Source: Nonomuraea turkmeniaca
Lineage (GTDB): Bacteria; Actinomycetota; Actinomycetes; Streptosporangiales; Streptosporangiaceae
NCBI RefSeq assembly: GCF_005889735.1
Contig: NZ_VCKY01000060.1
Location: 1 to 45,985, forward strand
DNA length: 45,985 nt
Reading direction: 5' to 3'
Of the stretch, positions 24,774-33,642 are shown piece by piece. Each line of letters opens with the position of its first letter. The first letter of the stretch is position 1. The notes below the pieces were generated by a model that did no database searches, had not been told where the DNA came from, and saw nothing but the letters and a program-made list of their open reading frames with translations. Both the position numbers and the translations under genes were made by a program.

Positions 24774-26723
24774 TCATCCGCAGGTTTCCATCGCGGGCTG
24801 CTCCAGCTCCGGCTTGAACTCAACCTTGCCGAAATACTTGGACATGAGCTGCTTGAGCGCGCCGGTGCGGTAGAGGTCGGCGATGATGCCGTTCACGGCC
24901 TTGCAGGTCTTCGCGTCGCCGTTCCTGATGCCGACGGCGTAGCGCTCGTTGCTCAGCTTGGCGCCGAGGACCTTGTAGCGGAGGTTCTCGCGGTTGGCGA
25001 AGCCGGCCAGGATGAGGTCCTCACCGGGGATCGCGTCCACCTCGTCGTTCCTGAGCTTGTCCATGCAGAGGGCCATGTTGCCGGCCGGCACGGGCTTGAC
25101 CTTCACCCGGTCCTGCACCTCGCCGACGGACGGGCTGTTGGGGGCGCAGACCCTCTTGCCCTTGAGGTCCTCGATCGAGTCGATGCCGCTGCCCGCCCTG
25201 ACGAGGACGTCGCGGTGCGCCAGGTAGTAGGGGCCCGCGAACTGGGTCGGGCCCTCGTCGATCGCGAAGGTCGCGACGACGAGGTCCACCCTGCCCTCGG
25301 CCAGCCCCATCGGCCGGTCGTCCCGGCTGACCCTGACGAACCGCGTGCGCTCGGCGCCCAGCCCTTCGGCGACACGCCGGGCGATCTCGATCTCGAAGCC
25401 CTGGAAGTCCTCGCCGTTCTGCAGCCCGACGCCGGGCAGGTCGCCCTTCACGCCGATCACGATCTCCTTGGTCTGCGCGACCTTGTCCGCCACCGAGGCG
25501 AACGACTTCGTGGGCTCCGGGCTCGGCTCGCGCTCCTCCTGGAACGCGAGCGGCGGCCAGCCGTTCAGCGCCAGCGCCGCCGCCGCGGCGGCGACCAGGG
25601 CGAGCGCCGTGCCGAACGCGATCCACAGTTTGGCGCGGCGCCGCACCGGCCCTGACGGCGCGGTCATCGGGTACGGCTCCCGGCCTGCGTCCGGCGGCGG
25701 GGTCATGCCTCCTGACCCGCCGGGCATCACCGTCACGGCGCCTTGACCCGTGGCGGGCGTTTCCTCCTGAGCTGAGGGGCCGGAGTGGGCGGGCACCAGC
25801 GAAGCGGAGCCCTTGTCGGTGATCGATCCGGCCGACACCCTCCTGAACGGCGTGGTGTCGTCGCTGGCCACCTGCACGCCCCGGGTGAGCACGGCCGTGG
25901 ACGCCCCCACCCCGGTCGACTGCCCGAGCAGCCGCAGCAGGATCTGGTCGGCCGAGGGCCGCTCGGCGGCCGTCTTGGCCAGCGCGGAGCGCACCACGCC
26001 GCGCAGCGGCTCCGGCAGCATGCCGACGTCGACCTCGTGGTTGAGAATCCGGTTGAGCACGGTGGCGATGGACTTGCCCTCGAACGCGGCCTGCCCGGTC
26101 GCCGCGAACGCGATGGTCGCGCCCCAGGAGAACACGTCGGTGTACGGCCCGATGTCATCCCCGGCGATCTGCTCGGGCGCCATGTAGGCGGGCGTGCCGA
26201 TGGCCCGGCTGGTGATCGTCCCTGTGGAGTCGATGATCCGGGCGATGCCGAAGTCCACCACACGCGGCCCGTCGGCGGCGATCAGCACGTTGTCGGGCTT
26301 GAAGTCCCTGTGCACGATCTGCGCGTGGTGGATGGCGGTGAGCGCGGTGGCGGCACCGATCGCGAGCCGGTCGAGCGCCGTGCCGCTGATCGGGCCGTCG
26401 GTCTCGACGATCTCCCTGAGCGACCGGCCGTCGATGTATTCACTCGCGATGTACGGCGTGTCGCCGTCGAGATCGGCCTCGATCACCCTGGCCGTGCAGA
26501 ACGACGCCACCCGCTGCGCCGCCTTCAACTCCCTGGCGAAACGCGACCTCGCGATCGTGTCACCGGAGAACTTCACGTGCAGCAACTTGATGGCCGCGCG
26601 CTCGCCCTCCTCGTTGACGCCGAGGTAGACGATGCCCTGACCGCCTTCCCCGATCCGTCCGGACAGCCGGAATGACCCCAGGTGGGTGGGATCGCCGGCC
26701 ATCAGCGGCGAGATCTGCGGCAT
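24774..26723 (-). CDS. receptor Ser/Thr protein kinase with extracellular SBP_bac_3 domain
   Basis: 649 residues in three parts. Residues 16-265 are a complete eukaryote-like kinase: glycine loop GRIGEGGQG, Lys46 in AAIK, catalytic Asp140 in HRDFKPDN, Asp157 in DFG, APE at 182-184. Residues about 265-360 are a Gly/Pro/Thr-rich linker; 365-387 form one membrane helix after an Arg cluster. Residues about 418-636 are an extracellular type 3 solute-binding domain (GFEIEIARRVAEGLG, GRVDLVVATFAIDEGPTQF, DLKGKRVCAPNSPSVGE), the family of glutamate, glutamine and other polar amino-acid receptors. It probably senses an amino acid outside and phosphorylates proteins inside. GGGGA precedes ATG 26723. 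It lies upstream of mdh. Confidence 0.92.
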   Translation of the reverse strand: MPQISPLMAGDPTHLGSFRLSGRIGEGGQGIVYLGVNEEGERAAIKLLHVKFSGDTIARSRFARELKAAQRVASFCTARVIEADLDGDTPYIASEYIDGRSLREIVETDGPISGTALDRLAIGAATALTAIHHAQIVHRDFKPDNVLIAADGPRVVDFGIARIIDSTGTITSRAIGTPAYMAPEQIAGDDIGPYTDVFSWGATIAFAATGQAAFEGKSIATVLNRILNHEVDVGMLPEPLRGVVRSALAKTAAERPSADQILLRLLGQSTGVGASTAVLTRGVQVASDDTTPFRRVSAGSITDKGSASLVPAHSGPSAQEETPATGQGAVTVMPGGSGGMTPPPDAGREPYPMTAPSGPVRRRAKLWIAFGTALALVAAAAAALALNGWPPLAFQEEREPSPEPTKSFASVADKVAQTKEIVIGVKGDLPGVGLQNGEDFQGFEIEIARRVAEGLGAERTRFVRVSRDDRPMGLAEGRVDLVVATFAIDEGPTQFAGPYYLAHRDVLVRAGSGIDSIEDLKGKRVCAPNSPSVGEVQDRVKVKPVPAGNMALCMDKLRNDEVDAIPGEDLILAGFANRENLRYKVLGAKLSNERYAVGIRNGDAKTCKAVNGIIADLYRTGALKQLMSKYFGKVEFKPELEQPAMETCG

Positions 26724-26803
26724 TCGTCATTCCCCACGTTTTCACCAACCCCAACGACGCAAACTTTACGACGCTCAGCAACCTCTCAGGGTTTCGTTAA
26801 CCG

Positions 26804-26819
26804 TTCGTGAGGTCACGAA
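26804..26819. promoter_or_regulatory. palindrome TTCGTGA-GG-TCACGAA
   Basis: A perfect 7-bp dyad with 2-nt spacer in the 169-bp gap between the divergent kinase and saccharopine-dehydrogenase-like genes. It looks like an operator for a dimeric regulator; the regulator is not identified, and no regulator gene is adjacent. Confidence 0.5.
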
Positions 26820-26892
26820 TTGCCTCACCTGTCAGAGCCGGAAGTCAAGTAGCGCCTTGCGCGCGCGGCCGATCGCGGGAAGGCTCGAGATC

Positions 26893-28023
26893 ATGGATCG
26901 TCCCTACGACATTGTGCTCTTCGGCGCGAGCGGGTTCACCGGCGCGCTCACTGCCGCCTACCTCGCCGGTGCCGCCGCCCCCGGCACCCGGTGGGCGCTG
27001 GCCGGACGCGACCGCGCCAAGCTGGAGGCGCTCGGGCTCGATGTGCCGATCATGATCGCCGACGCAGCCGACCCGGCCGCGCTGGCCGAGCTCGCCCGCC
27101 AGACACGCGTCCTGGTCACCACGGTCGGCCCGTACGTCACGTACGGCGAGCCCCTGGTCGCCGCCTGCGCCGAAGCGGGCACCCACTACCTGGATCTGAC
27201 GGGCGAGCCCGAGTTCGTGGACCGGACCTACCTACGCCACCACGACCAGGCCGCCAGGAGCGGGGCCAAGATCGTGCACGCCTGCGGCTTCGACTCCGTC
27301 CCGTGGGACCTCGGCGTGCTCTACACCGTCAGCCTGCTCCCCGAGGGCGTCCCGCTCTCCGTCAGCGGCTTCCTGCGGGCGAGCATGCGCCCGTCCGGCG
27401 GCACGCTGGCCACCGCCATGACCATGTTCGGCCGCGCCCGTCAGATGGCCGAGGCCGCCGCCCAGCGCCGGTCCGCCGAGCCGAGGCTGAAGGAACGCAA
27501 GGTGAGCTCGTCACCCGGCGGCCTGCGGTACGTGGGGGGATGGGCGCTGCCGATGCCCACCGTCGATCCGTCCATCGTCGGCTACTCGGCCCGCCTGCTC
27601 GACCGCTACGGCCCTGACTTCTCCTACCGCCAGCACTACGCCGTCAGGACGTTCCCGCAGGCGGTGGCGACGGCGGCGGGCGCGGGCGCGTTCGCGGCGC
27701 TCGCGATCATCCCGCCGGCCCGCCGGCTGATCCAGAGCCGGCTGCGACCGGGCGAGGGCCCGTCGCCCGAGCGGCGCGCGAAGAGCTGGTTCAAGGTCAC
27801 GTTCCTGGGCGAGGGTGGGGGCGAGCGCGTGATCACCGAGGTGGCCGGCGGCGATCCCGGGTACGGCGAGACCGCCAAGATGCTCGGCGAGTCGGCCCTG
27901 TGCCTGGCCTTCGACGAGGTGCCCGACCGCGCGGGACAGCTGACGACGGCCTCGGCCATGGGGCATGCGCTCATCGACCGGCTGCGACGCGCGGGCATCA
28001 CGTTCACCACGAAAGCCGGCTAG
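26893..28023 (+). CDS. saccharopine dehydrogenase/trans-acting enoyl reductase family protein
   Basis: 376 residues. The N-terminal Rossmann fold VLFGASGFTGALTAAYLAG (8-26) and LDLTGEPEFVDRTYLRHH, HACGFDSVPWDLGVLYT match the saccharopine_dh_N family that includes the mycobacterial trans-acting enoyl reductase Rv2953-type proteins. A hydrophobic stretch (VATAAGAGAFAALAIIPPA) lies about residues 257-275, and the C-terminus (KMLGESALCLAFDEVPDRAG) is typical. It is probably an NAD(P)-dependent reductase acting on lipid or polyketide substrates; true lysine-pathway saccharopine dehydrogenase is unlikely. GGAAGG stands nine bases before the ATG. Its TAG stop shares the tetranucleotide CTAG with the convergent deacetylase. 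Confidence 0.82.
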   Translation: MDRPYDIVLFGASGFTGALTAAYLAGAAAPGTRWALAGRDRAKLEALGLDVPIMIADAADPAALAELARQTRVLVTTVGPYVTYGEPLVAACAEAGTHYLDLTGEPEFVDRTYLRHHDQAARSGAKIVHACGFDSVPWDLGVLYTVSLLPEGVPLSVSGFLRASMRPSGGTLATAMTMFGRARQMAEAAAQRRSAEPRLKERKVSSSPGGLRYVGGWALPMPTVDPSIVGYSARLLDRYGPDFSYRQHYAVRTFPQAVATAAGAGAFAALAIIPPARRLIQSRLRPGEGPSPERRAKSWFKVTFLGEGGGERVITEVAGGDPGYGETAKMLGESALCLAFDEVPDRAGQLTTASAMGHALIDRLRRAGITFTTKAG

Positions 28024-29048
28024 TACGGCAGGCTCCACTTGGCGAACGTCTTACGCAGGTACGGCGCCTTGAACTTCGGGTACGCCACCGTGCTGACGTC
28101 CCCGTCGGAGGTGTAACGCATGTCCGGGTTGTTCTTCAGCCAGTCCAGCCAGGCGTGCGAGCAGAACTGGGAGCAGTCGCCCTTCTTCTCCATGGCCTTG
28201 ATGCGCGGGATGCCGGCCGCGTCGAACGCCTTGCTGAACGGCGCCGGAGCCGGCGTGTAGCCCGCCAGGAACGCGCCCTGGTGGTTGTAGTGCTTGCCGC
28301 GCATGGCCCAGTCCTTCTTACGCGGCTGGTTGCCGTACGGAAGGGCGATCGTGGTGGGCTTGACGTAGGACAGCGAGGTGATCTGCTGGCCGATCGTGCC
28401 GATCTGCTCCTCGACCTCCTTGTGCGAGCGTGTACGCAGGTCGAAGTGATCGCGGGTGTGGTTGCCGATCTCGAACCCGTTGTCCTTCAGCCACATCAGC
28501 ATCTGGGCCTGCTCCTCGCGGCCGGTCTTGCCGAACATGTCGCGCGTGACGTAGAAGGTGGCGACCGGTCGGAAGCCCGGGTGCTTGGCGGCCACGTCCT
28601 GCATGATCGCGACGGCCGTGTCCTTCTGCGGAGTGCCCATCTCGTTCAGCGTGAGCTGCGAGGGCGAGGAATCGTCGAAGGTGAGGACCACGGGATGCTT
28701 GCCGGCCGGGATGTCGATCTTGCCGGCCACCATCTCGGCGGCCGTGATCGGCACGTAGTCCTCCTTGACCAGCCGCTCCAGGTCCGCGCGGAACTGCTGC
28801 GGCGAGCGGTCGTCGGTGGTGGCCGGCTTCTCCACGATCCGGTGGAACATCAACACCGGGATCTGCCCCAGTTCGTTCGCCTTCACCTTGGCGGCGGCCT
28901 TGGCCTTGGCGGCCTTGTCCACCTTGACCTTGCCGGCGGTGTTCGCCTTGGTGTCCGCCATCTTGGCGGTGTCGGGCTGCGAGTCGCACCCGGCCAGGAG
29001 CACCGCGGCGGCGAGCACCCCCAGCCCACTGGAAATACGCAGTCGCAT
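28020..29048 (-). CDS. polysaccharide deacetylase-family lipoprotein
   Basis: 342 residues. Signal sequence with lipobox LLAGC (Cys21), then a Lys/Ala-rich spacer of about 35 residues, then a NodB-type domain: FHRI, metal-binding TFDDS (Asp125, Asp126) and NHTRDH (His197, His201), with ALPYG as the substrate-side motif. It would remove acetyl or related groups from a surface glycan, peptidoglycan being a candidate, while tethered outside the membrane. The PYG motif lacks the preceding Arg of classical NodB enzymes, so activity is less certain than fold. The 3' end shares CTAG with the convergent gene. Confidence 0.85.
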   Translation of the reverse strand: MRLRISSGLGVLAAAVLLAGCDSQPDTAKMADTKANTAGKVKVDKAAKAKAAAKVKANELGQIPVLMFHRIVEKPATTDDRSPQQFRADLERLVKEDYVPITAAEMVAGKIDIPAGKHPVVLTFDDSSPSQLTLNEMGTPQKDTAVAIMQDVAAKHPGFRPVATFYVTRDMFGKTGREEQAQMLMWLKDNGFEIGNHTRDHFDLRTRSHKEVEEQIGTIGQQITSLSYVKPTTIALPYGNQPRKKDWAMRGKHYNHQGAFLAGYTPAPAPFSKAFDAAGIPRIKAMEKKGDCSQFCSHAWLDWLKNNPDMRYTSDGDVSTVAYPKFKAPYLRKTFAKWSLPY

Positions 29049-29138
29049 TCGAACCCCCCGAGACGCGTACGACTGTTACGAGGGGGCTCTTACCCAGGTG
29101 ATCAACTACGCCACGCCGCCGCACTGTCAAGACATGGG

Positions 29139-29164
29139 AAAGGGCCGCACGTCGGCGGCCCTTT
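29139..29164. terminator. perfect 10-bp hairpin upstream of the deacetylase gene
   Basis: AAAGGGCCGC (29139-29148), loop ACGTCG, GCGGCCCTTT (29155-29164), followed on the plus strand by T. It separates the deacetylase gene from the decayed kinase locus to its right and probably blocks transcripts from one or both sides. Confidence 0.7.
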
Positions 29165-29466
29165 TAGCGAGAACGCTGCGGTGGACGGTCAGGCCAGCTT
29201 CTTGTTGAGGGACTGTCAGGCCGTTCCGCCGACATGCACGGCAGGTGTCGAGAATCGCGCTGGCGTGCGTCGCAGCCGTCACCACCGATCAACCTCTGTC
29301 ATCGTCGGCCTACCTCGGACAGCTCACAGACGGCCCAAATCCTGGTGAACGAGTCGACCCAGGCTGGATTCATGGGGGGTGGGCCGGCCAGCGTGAGCGC
29401 AGCAGAAGCAGGGGCAAGTTCCCTCCGAACGTGTTCGACATCGCTTGCGCGGCTGGTGGCTCTCGG
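29165..29466. other. 302-nt stretch without a recognisable gene
   Basis: Open frames exist on the plus strand but show no conserved sequence or ribosome site. I see no repeat or RNA structure. The stretch lies beyond the stop of the degraded kinase-WD40 gene and may be further decay product. Confidence 0.4.
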
Positions 29467-30232
29467 TCAGCGCCCACTACGGCGTTCGCTTCCGGATGTG
29501 GACCCGCGGGCTGCCGGTCCCGCGGATCGGCACAACGTGAAAGGCTCGATGCCGGGCAGGTGGCGGGACCATTCAGCGGCGGTGAGTGTACGGCCCGCGC
29601 GTGCGCACACCGTCGCGGCCACGTGCCGCTCGTTCACGTCATGCACGCGCACGGTGCCATCGACGGTGGCGGTGTGCAGTTTCGTGCCGTCCGCCGAGAA
29701 CGCCATCCACCCGTCGCCGACCTCATCCAGGCTCTGCTTACCGTCGAAGACGATTCCCAGCGGTTGCCGGCTCGGCACGTCCCACACCTGCACGCGCATG
29801 CCCTTCTCGTACGAGGCGATCGTGCGCCCGTCAGATGACCAGGCGAGCACGGCGGCCTCGCTGACCGGCACCGCGGAGAACTGGGCGATCCGGGTCCTGA
29901 TGTCGCCGTCCCACAAGGTGAGCCGGTCCGGGCCGGCGAAGGCCACCTGACGGCCGTCCGGGCTGAAGGCGAAGGGGCCGTCGAGCTGGCCGCCTCGACC
30001 TGCGCCTCGATCACCTTGGCCGTACAGAACGAGGCGACCCGCTGGGCCGCCGCCGCCTCCTTGGCCAGCCTGGCCCGCGCCTCCGCGCCCTCGGACCTGG
30101 GCACCTTGATCGCGACCCGCTCGCCCGGCTCGCCGTACGCCTCGTAGACGACGCCCTGGCCGTCTGGGCCAGCCGCCCGGCGAGCCAGGAGTCGACGAGC
30201 CGGTGCGGATCGGCGCGAGTGAGAGGAGCCAT
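29467..30232 (-). pseudogene. degraded Ser/Thr kinase-WD40 gene
   Basis: Three pieces of one gene in different frames. From ATG 30230-30232 the frame reads as a kinase N-terminus (TRADPHRLVDSWLAGRL). At about 30166 a single missing G shifts it; in the next frame the glycine loop and N-lobe follow (PDGQGVVYEAYGEPGERVAI, QRVASFCTAKVIEAQVEA). At about 30008 the kinase breaks off and, in a third frame, WD40 repeats begin (FSPDGRQVAFAGPDRLTLWD, VLAWSSDGRTIASYEKGMRV) and end with CARAGRTLTAAEWSRHLPG, a usual C-terminus of actinomycete kinase-WD40 receptors. Most of the kinase domain, the membrane segment and several blades are deleted. A frame-restored full-length parent would be about 1,000 residues. 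Confidence 0.8.
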
Positions 30233-30277
30233 CAAGTGTGCCATTCTGATCGACATCTCCCCGAGAAGGAAGATCGC

Positions 30278-32860
30278 ATGGAATTTCGCATCATGGGGCC
30301 GCTCGAGGTGCGCGACGGCGACGGGCGGGACCGCACGCCGACCGTGCCGAAGCACCGTGACCTGCTGGCGATGTTCCTGTTGAACGCCGGTCGCCCGCTG
30401 ACGGCCGAGCGGCTGCGCCGGCTGCTGTGGCCGCGCGAGGGCGGCGACCGGTCCGACTCCCTGATCCGCGGCTATGTGGGCCAGTTGCGCCGGCTGATCG
30501 GCCCAGACGTGATCACGACCGTGTCCGGCTCGTACGTGCTCAACCTCGGCGACGGCCTCCTGGACGTGGACCGGTTCCGGCTGCTCGTGGACCGGGGGGC
30601 GTACGAGGACGCGCTGGCTCTGTGGCGGGGCGAGGTCCTGGAGGACGTGGACCCCGAGGGCGAGCGCTGGGTGGAGACCCGGCTGCTGCGCGAGGAGCTG
30701 GAGGAGCTGCGGCTGCTCGCCCTGGAGCGCAGGGTGCAGGCGGACCTGGACGCGGGCCGGCACCGTGAGCTGCTGGCCGAGCTGAGGCAGCTGACCAAGC
30801 AGCACCCGATGTGGCAGCGCTTCCGCGGCCAGTACATGCTGGCGCTCTACCGCAGCGGCCGCCGGGTGGACGCGCTGGCGGCGTACGCGGTGCTGCGCGA
30901 CCAGCTCGACGGCGGCCACGCGATCGAGCCCGACCCGGAGCTCCAGCTGCTCTACCACCGCATGCTGTACGACGACGTGTCGCTGCACGTCTCGGCCGGG
31001 CCGCCGGTGCTGCTGCCGCCCGACATGACCGACTTCACCGGCCGCGCGGACCTGCTGGAGCGGGTGATAGGCGGCCTGGTCGTGCTGCACGGCCAGGCGG
31101 GGGCGGGCAAGTCGGCGCTGGCGGCGCACGCGGCGTGGCTGCGACGTGAGCGCTTCCCCGACGGCATCCTGTACGCCGACCTGCGCGAGACCACGACCCC
31201 GGCGGCGGTGCTGGAGGACTTCCTGCGCTGGCTGGGCTGTCCGGCGCAGGCGATACCGGCGTCGCCGGAGCAGCGCGAACGGCTGTTCCGCACCTACACC
31301 GCCAACCGCCGGCTGCTGGTGGTGCTGGACAACGCCGTCAACGAGGCGCAGGTGCGGCCGCTGCTGAGCGCGTGCCCGACGGTCGTGACCAGCCGTTCCC
31401 CGCTCGGCGGCCTGACCGGCGCGCTGCGGCTCTCGGTAGGCGTGCTCGACGACGCCGAGGCGTTGGAGCTGCTGGTCAGGAGCTCGGGACGGGCCGCGGA
31501 CGACGCTCTGCGCAGGCTGGCGCGCTTCTGCGGCGGCCTGCCGATCGCGTTGCGCATCGCGGGCTCCCGGCTGGCGGCCCGGCCTGGGTGGACCGTCGAC
31601 TACCTGGTGGGGCTGCTGGAGGACGAGCACGAGCGGCTGGACCGGCTGCACGCGGGCGATCTGACGGTGCGGAGCGTGTTCGCGATCGGGTTCGACGGGT
31701 TGCCCGAGGCGGCCAAGCTGACGCTGCGCGGGCTCGGCGCGCTGTCCGCGCCCGACTTCGCGGACTGGGTGACCGAGCAGCTGGGCGGGCAGGCGGAGGC
31801 GCTGGTGGACGCCGGCCTGCTGGAGACGCACGGGGTGGACGTGGCGGGCCAGGTGCGTTACCGGCTGCACGGCCTGACCCGGCTGTTCGCCCGCGAGCAG
31901 CCGGTGCCCGGCGTGCTGGCGACCCTGTCGGAGGTGGTGCAGGCCAGGGTGCGGGCGTCGCGGTTCTCGCTGGTGTCGGGCGATCCGGCCACGGCCGTGG
32001 CGACCAGGGACATCAGGGAGTCGGTGGAGTGGCTGGCGGCCGAGCGGGCGTTCCTCGTGAGCCTCGTCGCCGACCTGCACGCGGCGGGGCTGGACGATGG
32101 GTGCTGGCGGCTGGCGCACCTGCTGGTGCCGTTCCTGGAGCGGCATCGGTTCCTCGACGACTGGCAGGCCGTGGCGGGGCCGGCGCTGGAGTCGGCGCGC
32201 CGGGCGGGAGACGACCGGGGCGAGGCGCTCGCCCTGCTGGACCAGGGCGACCTGCACCTGGCCGAGCGGGAGTGGGACCGCGCGCACGCGAAGCTGCGGG
32301 TGGCGCTGGCCATGTTCCTGCGCCAGGCCGGGCAATCAGGCAGGAGCCGCGACGTCAACCACACCAGGCGCCGGCTCGGCCGCGTGCACCTGGAGCTGGG
32401 CCGGCTGGAGGAGGCGGAGCGGGCCCTGCTCACGTGCCTGGAGGGCGCGGAGAACGAGCGCGACGCCGCCGACGCCGAGCAGGTGCTCGGCGTCGTGCTG
32501 CGCCGCGCGGGCCGGCTCGACGAGGCCGCCGCGCGGCTGCGGGCCGCCGTCGGGCACCTGGCCGAGCTGGGCGACCGGCACCGGCAGGCCGACACGCTGC
32601 TGGAGCTGTCCGCGGTGCACCAGGCGCAGGGCGCCAAGGCGGCCGCCAGGGCCGCCGCCGAGCAGGCCAGGGGCATCGCCGTCCGCCTCGGCGACCGGCT
32701 GCTCGACGCGCACGCCCTGCTGGCGCTGGCCAAGGTCAACCGGGCGGAGGGCGCGGCCGAGCGCACGCGCGAGTTGGCCAGCGCGGCACTGGAGGTCTTC
32801 GAGCAGACCGGCGACCGCCAGGGCAGCGCGAACGCCCGCGCCCTCCTGGCACTCGCCTGA
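30278..32860 (+). CDS. AfsR/SARP-like regulator (BTAD, NB-ARC, TPR)
   Basis: 860 residues. An OmpR-like winged helix (1-95: FRIMGPLEVRDG, LLWPREGGDRSD, SLIRGYVGQLRRLIG) joins a BTAD domain (about 96-235: DALALWRGEVLEDV, LYRSGRRVDALAAYAVLRDQ). An NB-ARC-type ATPase follows, with P-loop GQAGAGKS (272-279) and LLVVLDN, then GGLPIALRIAGSRLA, and TPR-like helices fill residues about 600-860. This is the AfsR layout; such proteins activate secondary-metabolite or developmental genes, often under Ser/Thr kinase control. AAGGAAG is six bases before ATG 30278. The gene is divergent from the degraded kinase gene, so it may have lost an upstream partner. Its targets are unknown. Confidence 0.9.
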   Translation: MEFRIMGPLEVRDGDGRDRTPTVPKHRDLLAMFLLNAGRPLTAERLRRLLWPREGGDRSDSLIRGYVGQLRRLIGPDVITTVSGSYVLNLGDGLLDVDRFRLLVDRGAYEDALALWRGEVLEDVDPEGERWVETRLLREELEELRLLALERRVQADLDAGRHRELLAELRQLTKQHPMWQRFRGQYMLALYRSGRRVDALAAYAVLRDQLDGGHAIEPDPELQLLYHRMLYDDVSLHVSAGPPVLLPPDMTDFTGRADLLERVIGGLVVLHGQAGAGKSALAAHAAWLRRERFPDGILYADLRETTTPAAVLEDFLRWLGCPAQAIPASPEQRERLFRTYTANRRLLVVLDNAVNEAQVRPLLSACPTVVTSRSPLGGLTGALRLSVGVLDDAEALELLVRSSGRAADDALRRLARFCGGLPIALRIAGSRLAARPGWTVDYLVGLLEDEHERLDRLHAGDLTVRSVFAIGFDGLPEAAKLTLRGLGALSAPDFADWVTEQLGGQAEALVDAGLLETHGVDVAGQVRYRLHGLTRLFAREQPVPGVLATLSEVVQARVRASRFSLVSGDPATAVATRDIRESVEWLAAERAFLVSLVADLHAAGLDDGCWRLAHLLVPFLERHRFLDDWQAVAGPALESARRAGDDRGEALALLDQGDLHLAEREWDRAHAKLRVALAMFLRQAGQSGRSRDVNHTRRRLGRVHLELGRLEEAERALLTCLEGAENERDAADAEQVLGVVLRRAGRLDEAAARLRAAVGHLAELGDRHRQADTLLELSAVHQAQGAKAAARAAAEQARGIAVRLGDRLLDAHALLALAKVNRAEGAAERTRELASAALEVFEQTGDRQGSANARALLALA

Positions 32861-32940
32861 ACCGCCGGCGGAGGTTCTCGCAGTGCAGCTCATCGGCGTC
32901 CCGGTGTGGACCGCGTGCCCCGGCGTCCAGGACCGAACCG

Positions 32941-33333
32941 TCAGATGAAGTCGCGGTGCTCCTCGACGCTGCAGTCCTGCCTCTGGGTGTTCCTGATGCT
33001 GCGCAGGTTGTCCTTGCTCATCCAGCCGTGCGTCCCGGTGCCCTTGACACGGACGTACACCCAGTACTTGCCGTACTTGTTCCGCGTCCAGCAGTGGAAG
33101 TACAGGACCTGGCCCGCGTGGAGCTTGGTGACGTTCCCGCACGCGGCGTACGGAGCGGTCTTGAGGTTGAACGACCCTCGCATGACGCCCCAGCCGTCGT
33201 CGACGTTGACTGGACTCGGTCCGCCGCACCCGGGCAGCGTGGCGGCCGACGCCGCGGCCGATCCACTTAGCAGGGCCGCCCCCATGGCGCCTGCGATCGC
33301 CAGCGCCCCGAATGTCTTGACCATGTGGCTCAT
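32941..33333 (-). CDS. small secreted SH3-like protein
   Basis: 130 residues with a signal peptide (FGALAIAGAMGAALLSGSAA, cleavage near residue 30). The mature part contains four cysteines (in PGCGG, AACGN, FHCWT and QDCSV), enough for two disulfides, and a bacterial SH3-like pattern (NLKTAPYAACGNVTKLHAGQ, WVYVRVKGTGTHGWMSKDNL). Such domains bind cell-wall or surface ligands; no enzymatic motif is seen. AGGGGGA lies about five bases before the ATG at 33333. It is convergent with the AfsR-like gene, 80 nt away. Confidence 0.75.
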   Translation of the reverse strand: MSHMVKTFGALAIAGAMGAALLSGSAAASAATLPGCGGPSPVNVDDGWGVMRGSFNLKTAPYAACGNVTKLHAGQVLYFHCWTRNKYGKYWVYVRVKGTGTHGWMSKDNLRSIRNTQRQDCSVEEHRDFI

Positions 33334-33642
33334 GCCGTTCCCCCTTCACCTAGCACCGATCGATGCCATGGACGATAGGAACTCCTGCGTTGAGCTTGTG
33401 TTGAGGATTTGTTGAGCCCGCCAGCCCCGTTTTCCGCACGTGAGTGATCTTCAGCGGAGGTCTCGCGGGTCGATATCGAGGAAGTCCAGGAGATGAAGGG
33501 GAAGATCGCTCGGTTGCGGGATGGTCGGGGGGACTGGCCGGTCCTTTCGGCCGTCTTCGCGCCCGATCCGAAGCCGTGACGGCCCAGGCATGCGAAACGG
33601 CCCCCACCTCGCGGCGAAACCGCAGGTAGAGGCCGTATTCGA
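33334..33642. other. 309-nt gap between the SH3-like gene and icd
   Basis: No convincing gene. On the plus strand a 40-codon open stretch ending at TGA 33577-33579 (including VDIEEVQEMKGKIARLRDGR) has protein-like character but no start or ribosome site; it could be a gene remnant. The right end holds the icd terminator hairpin at 33597-33636. Confidence 0.35.
33597..33636 (-). terminator. hairpin after icd
   Basis: Outer stem ACGGCC (33597-33602) with GGCCGT (33631-33636), 3-nt internal loop, inner stem ACCT-GCGG with CCGC-AGGT and one bulged C, loop CGAAA. On the minus strand it begins 7 nt after the icd stop and is followed by TTTC. Confidence 0.6.

Noticed and set aside
30011..32335. 774-codon open frame on the minus strand
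   Set aside because: Antisense to the AfsR-like gene. The product is Gln/Arg/His-rich without any domain. Only its last residues overlap the real kinase remnant.
33444..33629. 61-codon plus-strand frame before icd
   Set aside because: Composition is Gly/Arg/Ser-rich and it overlaps the icd terminator. The other frame (up to 33579) looks slightly more protein-like but has no start, so neither is called.
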